The notes under the pieces were generated by a model. It was given only the letters and a program-made list of their open reading frames with translations. It was not told the origin of the DNA and ran no database searches. A DNA stretch of 10,983 nt from Monoraphidium neglectum (Eukaryota > Chlorophyta > Chlorophyceae > Sphaeropleales > Selenastraceae), in assembly GCF_000611645.1 (NCBI RefSeq), contig NW_014011642.1, positions 1 to 10,983 of the forward strand. Reading direction: 5' to 3'. The translations under genes and the position numbers were made by a program. Shown here one piece after another: positions 8,465-10,983 of the stretch (the stretch's first letter is position 1; each line of letters starts with the position of its first letter).

Positions 8465-8610
8465 GCTGTCCTTTAACAGTTTGGATTGGCAGAGGGGTTG
8501 GCTCGTTTTTCAGAGCGACGTGAAGAATATCTTCAACAACTTGGTTGCACCCAGAACACACAGCCGCTCACTTCAAGGCAACAAAGCAGTCAGAAATCTA
8601 CGCCAAACTA

Positions 8611-10983
8611 TCACAAAATTGTAAAAGCATCGGCCCCCGGCGATCCCCGCGGTGGCGTTGGCTGCGTCGCCGGGGGCCGCTGCAGCTGAACTGCTACTTG
8701 CCCGTGCTGTTCTTGCTCCTGACTGTGAGCGTCCTGCGAGCTGAAAACTGGCAGCAGCACCTCGCGGTCAAACTGCGTCAGCCGGTCAACCAGGTTGCGT
8801 ATTGGCAACGGCAGCCGCCGCTGGGCGTCCTCCAGGGAAGAGGCTCCGCCGCCAATGGCAATGAGCGGCGTGCCGGGCTGCTGCGGGGTTCCCCCGTTGC
8901 TGGGCGTTGCGGGGCGCGGCGCCTGGTAGCCGCTGTCACTGGCGCCAGCGCCCCCGCCACCGTCGCCGCCGCCGTCGCCGCCTCCGCCGCCGCCGCCAGT
9001 GCTGCCGCTGGCGCGGCCGAGGGGTGGTCGGCCGCGCGTGAAGGAGCCAGGTGGGCTGCTCTCAAGGGCGGCGGCGCTGGCGATACGCCGATAGGTGTGC
9101 CTGGTGAGGGGGTGTGGGATGGTTGCGGTGGGTGAGCTTTACGAGAATCAAGCGAGCCGGACCAGACACTACGTTATTGGCTAATGCATGGCAAGTGAGT
9201 TGAACATGCGACAACAGAGAATGCTCACCACCCCTGCTGCTGCGCGGCTGTGCCGTGCATTTTCTCCAGACTGTCCTTATGGTTGTGCCTGTTGTGTCTC
9301 ACCCGAGCAGTGGCATGTTGCTGAGCTGCGCCGCCAGCGCTGTGGTCCCACCGTCTCGCAGCATCATGCCCATCAGCGGCTTAGTGAGGCCGCCGGCCGC
9401 TGTTATCGACAGCATCACGACCTTACAGGAGGGGGGAGGAGAGGGAGGGGCGTTGACACGTGGGAGCGCACCGGCAGAGCGGGGTGAGGGATGACGGGGA
9501 AACCCTGCGCGTGACTCTGAACCATGGAGAGGGGGCACATGTTGGCGCCACCCATGATGCAACAAGCGCGCCATGAGGCCCAGGGCTACGGCCCACCATG
9601 AGGGTTGACACGATGAGTGTGGCCTGGTGGCGGTCCGCCACGGCTACCTGTGTATTGCGTGGCGTAAGGGCCAGGCCCGAAGAGGGGCAGGGCAGGGATG
9701 CTGTCAGGGTAAGCAGAGCACTTGTGCGGGCCATAAGAATCGTGCTGCACCTAGGATTATCGTCCCATGCTGGTGCCAAACCTGCAGGCGCGGGTTACAC
9801 AAGGAGTGCTCATGCAAATGCACGAGCCCAACTCGCGACGCCCGCCTCAGTGATGGCGGATACCGCCCCCACCCCTCCTCTGCGCCACCCGCCTGGTCCA
9901 TGCGGTCAAAGTGGAGGTACACCAGGGCCACAGACACAGCGCCACGCATCAGGCCACTCCACCTGCGCAGCAAGGTGTGTGGGGCGATGATGGACCGTAA
10001 GAGCGACTGTGACATAGTCATGCTATCCCGGACACGCGTTGAATGGGGCAGCAAGGTGATGAGAGGTCGCGTCAACATGATGCCGTTACCCATGGTCCCA
10101 AGGACCCCACGGTGGGCGCTTGTCATGTGCAGTGCAACTCATCTGAAACAACAACCCAGACGCACGACGTGCGCAAGCGGTGCGCTCCATGTGCCAGCCC
10201 CACCAAACGATGATGATGTCACGGCGCGTCAGCTTCTCGCTGTGCGGCATCATGTTGTGGACGAGCGAGAAGGGCACCACGATGGCCGCGCGAGCCACCA
10301 GCAGCAGCACCGACAGCACCATGACCAGCCACAGGGTCTCGATGAGGTAGGCCGACTTTGGGGATCATGTCACGCGGGGGTTGGGGCCAAAGGTCTGCCT
10401 GGTGAGCTTGGGGCACCAAGGGGCAGGGCGCTGCAAAGGGCGCCACACGCTTGACTCATCATGAAAGATCCCCAGAATCCCATCGTGCTGTGCAGGAGCG
10501 CTGCTCGCCTTCCACTTTTGTGGGTCCAGGCAGTCCATTCCCACGTAGACGAACACGGCGCCCTCCGCCACGTACGCCAGGGTGCGGAACGCGTTGACGG
10601 CAGTCGCGCGTCCCGCGGAGCTGATGTTGCTGAGCGCATAGTGGGACACCTGGGGGGGGGTGGGGTTGGGGTAGGCGAGCGCGAAGGGCAGGGCGAGCGA
10701 GGCAGCACGGAGTTGAGGGTGAAATAGTGCGGCGATCAAGACCGTGCTAAGGAGGTGGCCTAAGGCCCGGCGCAAAATGGACGGCACTCCACATAAGCGC
10801 AAGCAAGGAGCAACTGCGAAGCTGCCCAGGCTGTGCGTACCGTGGCCGCAGCCTCCGCATGCCAAGTGCCTTGCAAGGCCCACACGCCCCCCCCCCCCCG
10901 GCCTCAGTTGCCCCCACACCATCATCCCTGTGACGAAGAGTGCCAGTATGGCCGACAGCCCCAGCAGGTCCGCCGCCAGCCAG
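8611..10983 (-). CDS. Plant-type NHX Na+(K+)/H+ exchanger (CPA1 family), C-terminal part, runs off the right edge
   Basis: Exons: 10983(partial)-10920, 10649-10509, 10355-10204, 9962-9889, 9700-9597, 9421-9303, 9100-8611; 380 residues visible, stop TGA at 8613-8611. The joined protein reads LSAILALFVTGMMVSHYALS, then VAEGAVFVYVGMDCLDPQKWK, SAYLIETLWLVMVLSVLLLV, ARAAIVVPF, IIIVWWSGLMRGAVSVAL, HQATLIVSTLMVVMLSI and GGLTKPLMGMMLR. These are the late transmembrane helices and the W-S-G-L-M-R-G-A-V-S signature of vacuolar/endosomal NHX exchangers, which swap Na+ or K+ for H+ across endomembranes. The N-terminal half, including the amiloride-site region, lies outside the window. The 160-residue cytosolic tail is Gly/Asp-rich, ending with FDREVLLPVFS, similar in position to the FDDAFMRPVFGG tail of land-plant NHX. 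The loop near residues 145-165 (LPCPSSGLALTPRNTQ) is longer than in land plants. Intron 2 (10508-10356) seems to use a GC donor; a GT donor at 10448 would add 20 residues. Confidence 0.92.
9011..9037. repeat. Perfect 10-bp inverted repeat inside the NHX last exon
   Basis: GCGCGGCCGA at 9011-9020 pairs with TCGGCCGCGC at 9028-9037 across a 7-nt loop. It lies in the region coding for RGRPPLGRAS, at the start of the low-complexity NHX tail. Confidence 0.8.
10887..10899. repeat. C13 homopolymer in NHX intron 1
   Basis: Thirteen C in a row on the plus strand within the 10919-10650 intron. A nine-base G run at 10652-10660 sits at the other end of the same intron and forms the C-rich tract just before its AG acceptor. 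Confidence 0.8.

Noticed and set aside
10365..10925. Unspliced 186-residue frame as the NHX coding end
   Set aside because: It begins in intron sequence and runs past TGGAAG into sequence without NHX similarity; the next membrane segment is in the separate exon 10355-10204.

Overview
The window looks like nuclear DNA from a green alga, most likely of the Chlamydomonas/Volvox group. The evidence is GC-rich sequence, genes split by many short introns (about 125-300 nt), splice donors that are mostly GTG[CAG]G, candidate TGTAA poly(A) signals, and proteins carrying long Gln, His-Gln, Ala and Gly tracts. The GAATTC at position 1 may be a cloning-site boundary. I see no bacterial operon, CRISPR array, rRNA, tRNA or complete mobile element. 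Species is inference; the gene families below are recognised from motifs.

Three genes can be built with good support, all on the minus strand in tandem, so transcription runs from high to low coordinates. (1) 10983-8611: the C-terminal 380 residues, in 7 exons, of a plant-type NHX Na+(K+)/H+ exchanger that enters from beyond the right edge. (2) 7563-5248: a TraB/PrgY-family protein (TIKI-like fold) in about 8 exons with an in-frame polyGln insertion and a C-terminal hydrophobic segment; the seven 3' exons are secure to good, the first exon is tentative. (3) 3546-858: a two-repeat MYB protein of 713 residues in 3 exons, with a long low-complexity Gln/Ala/Gly tail. In all three, exon phases match at every junction and the joined reading restores family motifs across introns.

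Between these genes: 8610-7564 holds the NHX 3' end and a puzzling tract with several coding-like stretches in different minus frames. 5247-3547 holds the 3' flank of the TraB gene, a perfect (CAG)32 repeat on the transcribed-sense strand, a diverged 55-bp duplication and the MYB upstream region. 857-1 holds the MYB 3' end and, near the left edge, weak coding-like fragments that may be the start of a fourth minus-strand gene or a relic. The three genes have unrelated roles (ion transport, membrane-anchored TraB protein, transcription factor), so I do not infer a shared pathway. I do not find a new multi-gene system. The items most worth a second look are the (CAG)32 repeat, the enlarged first MYB repeat, a probable GC-AG intron in the exchanger, and the unresolved 7.5-8.5 kb tract.
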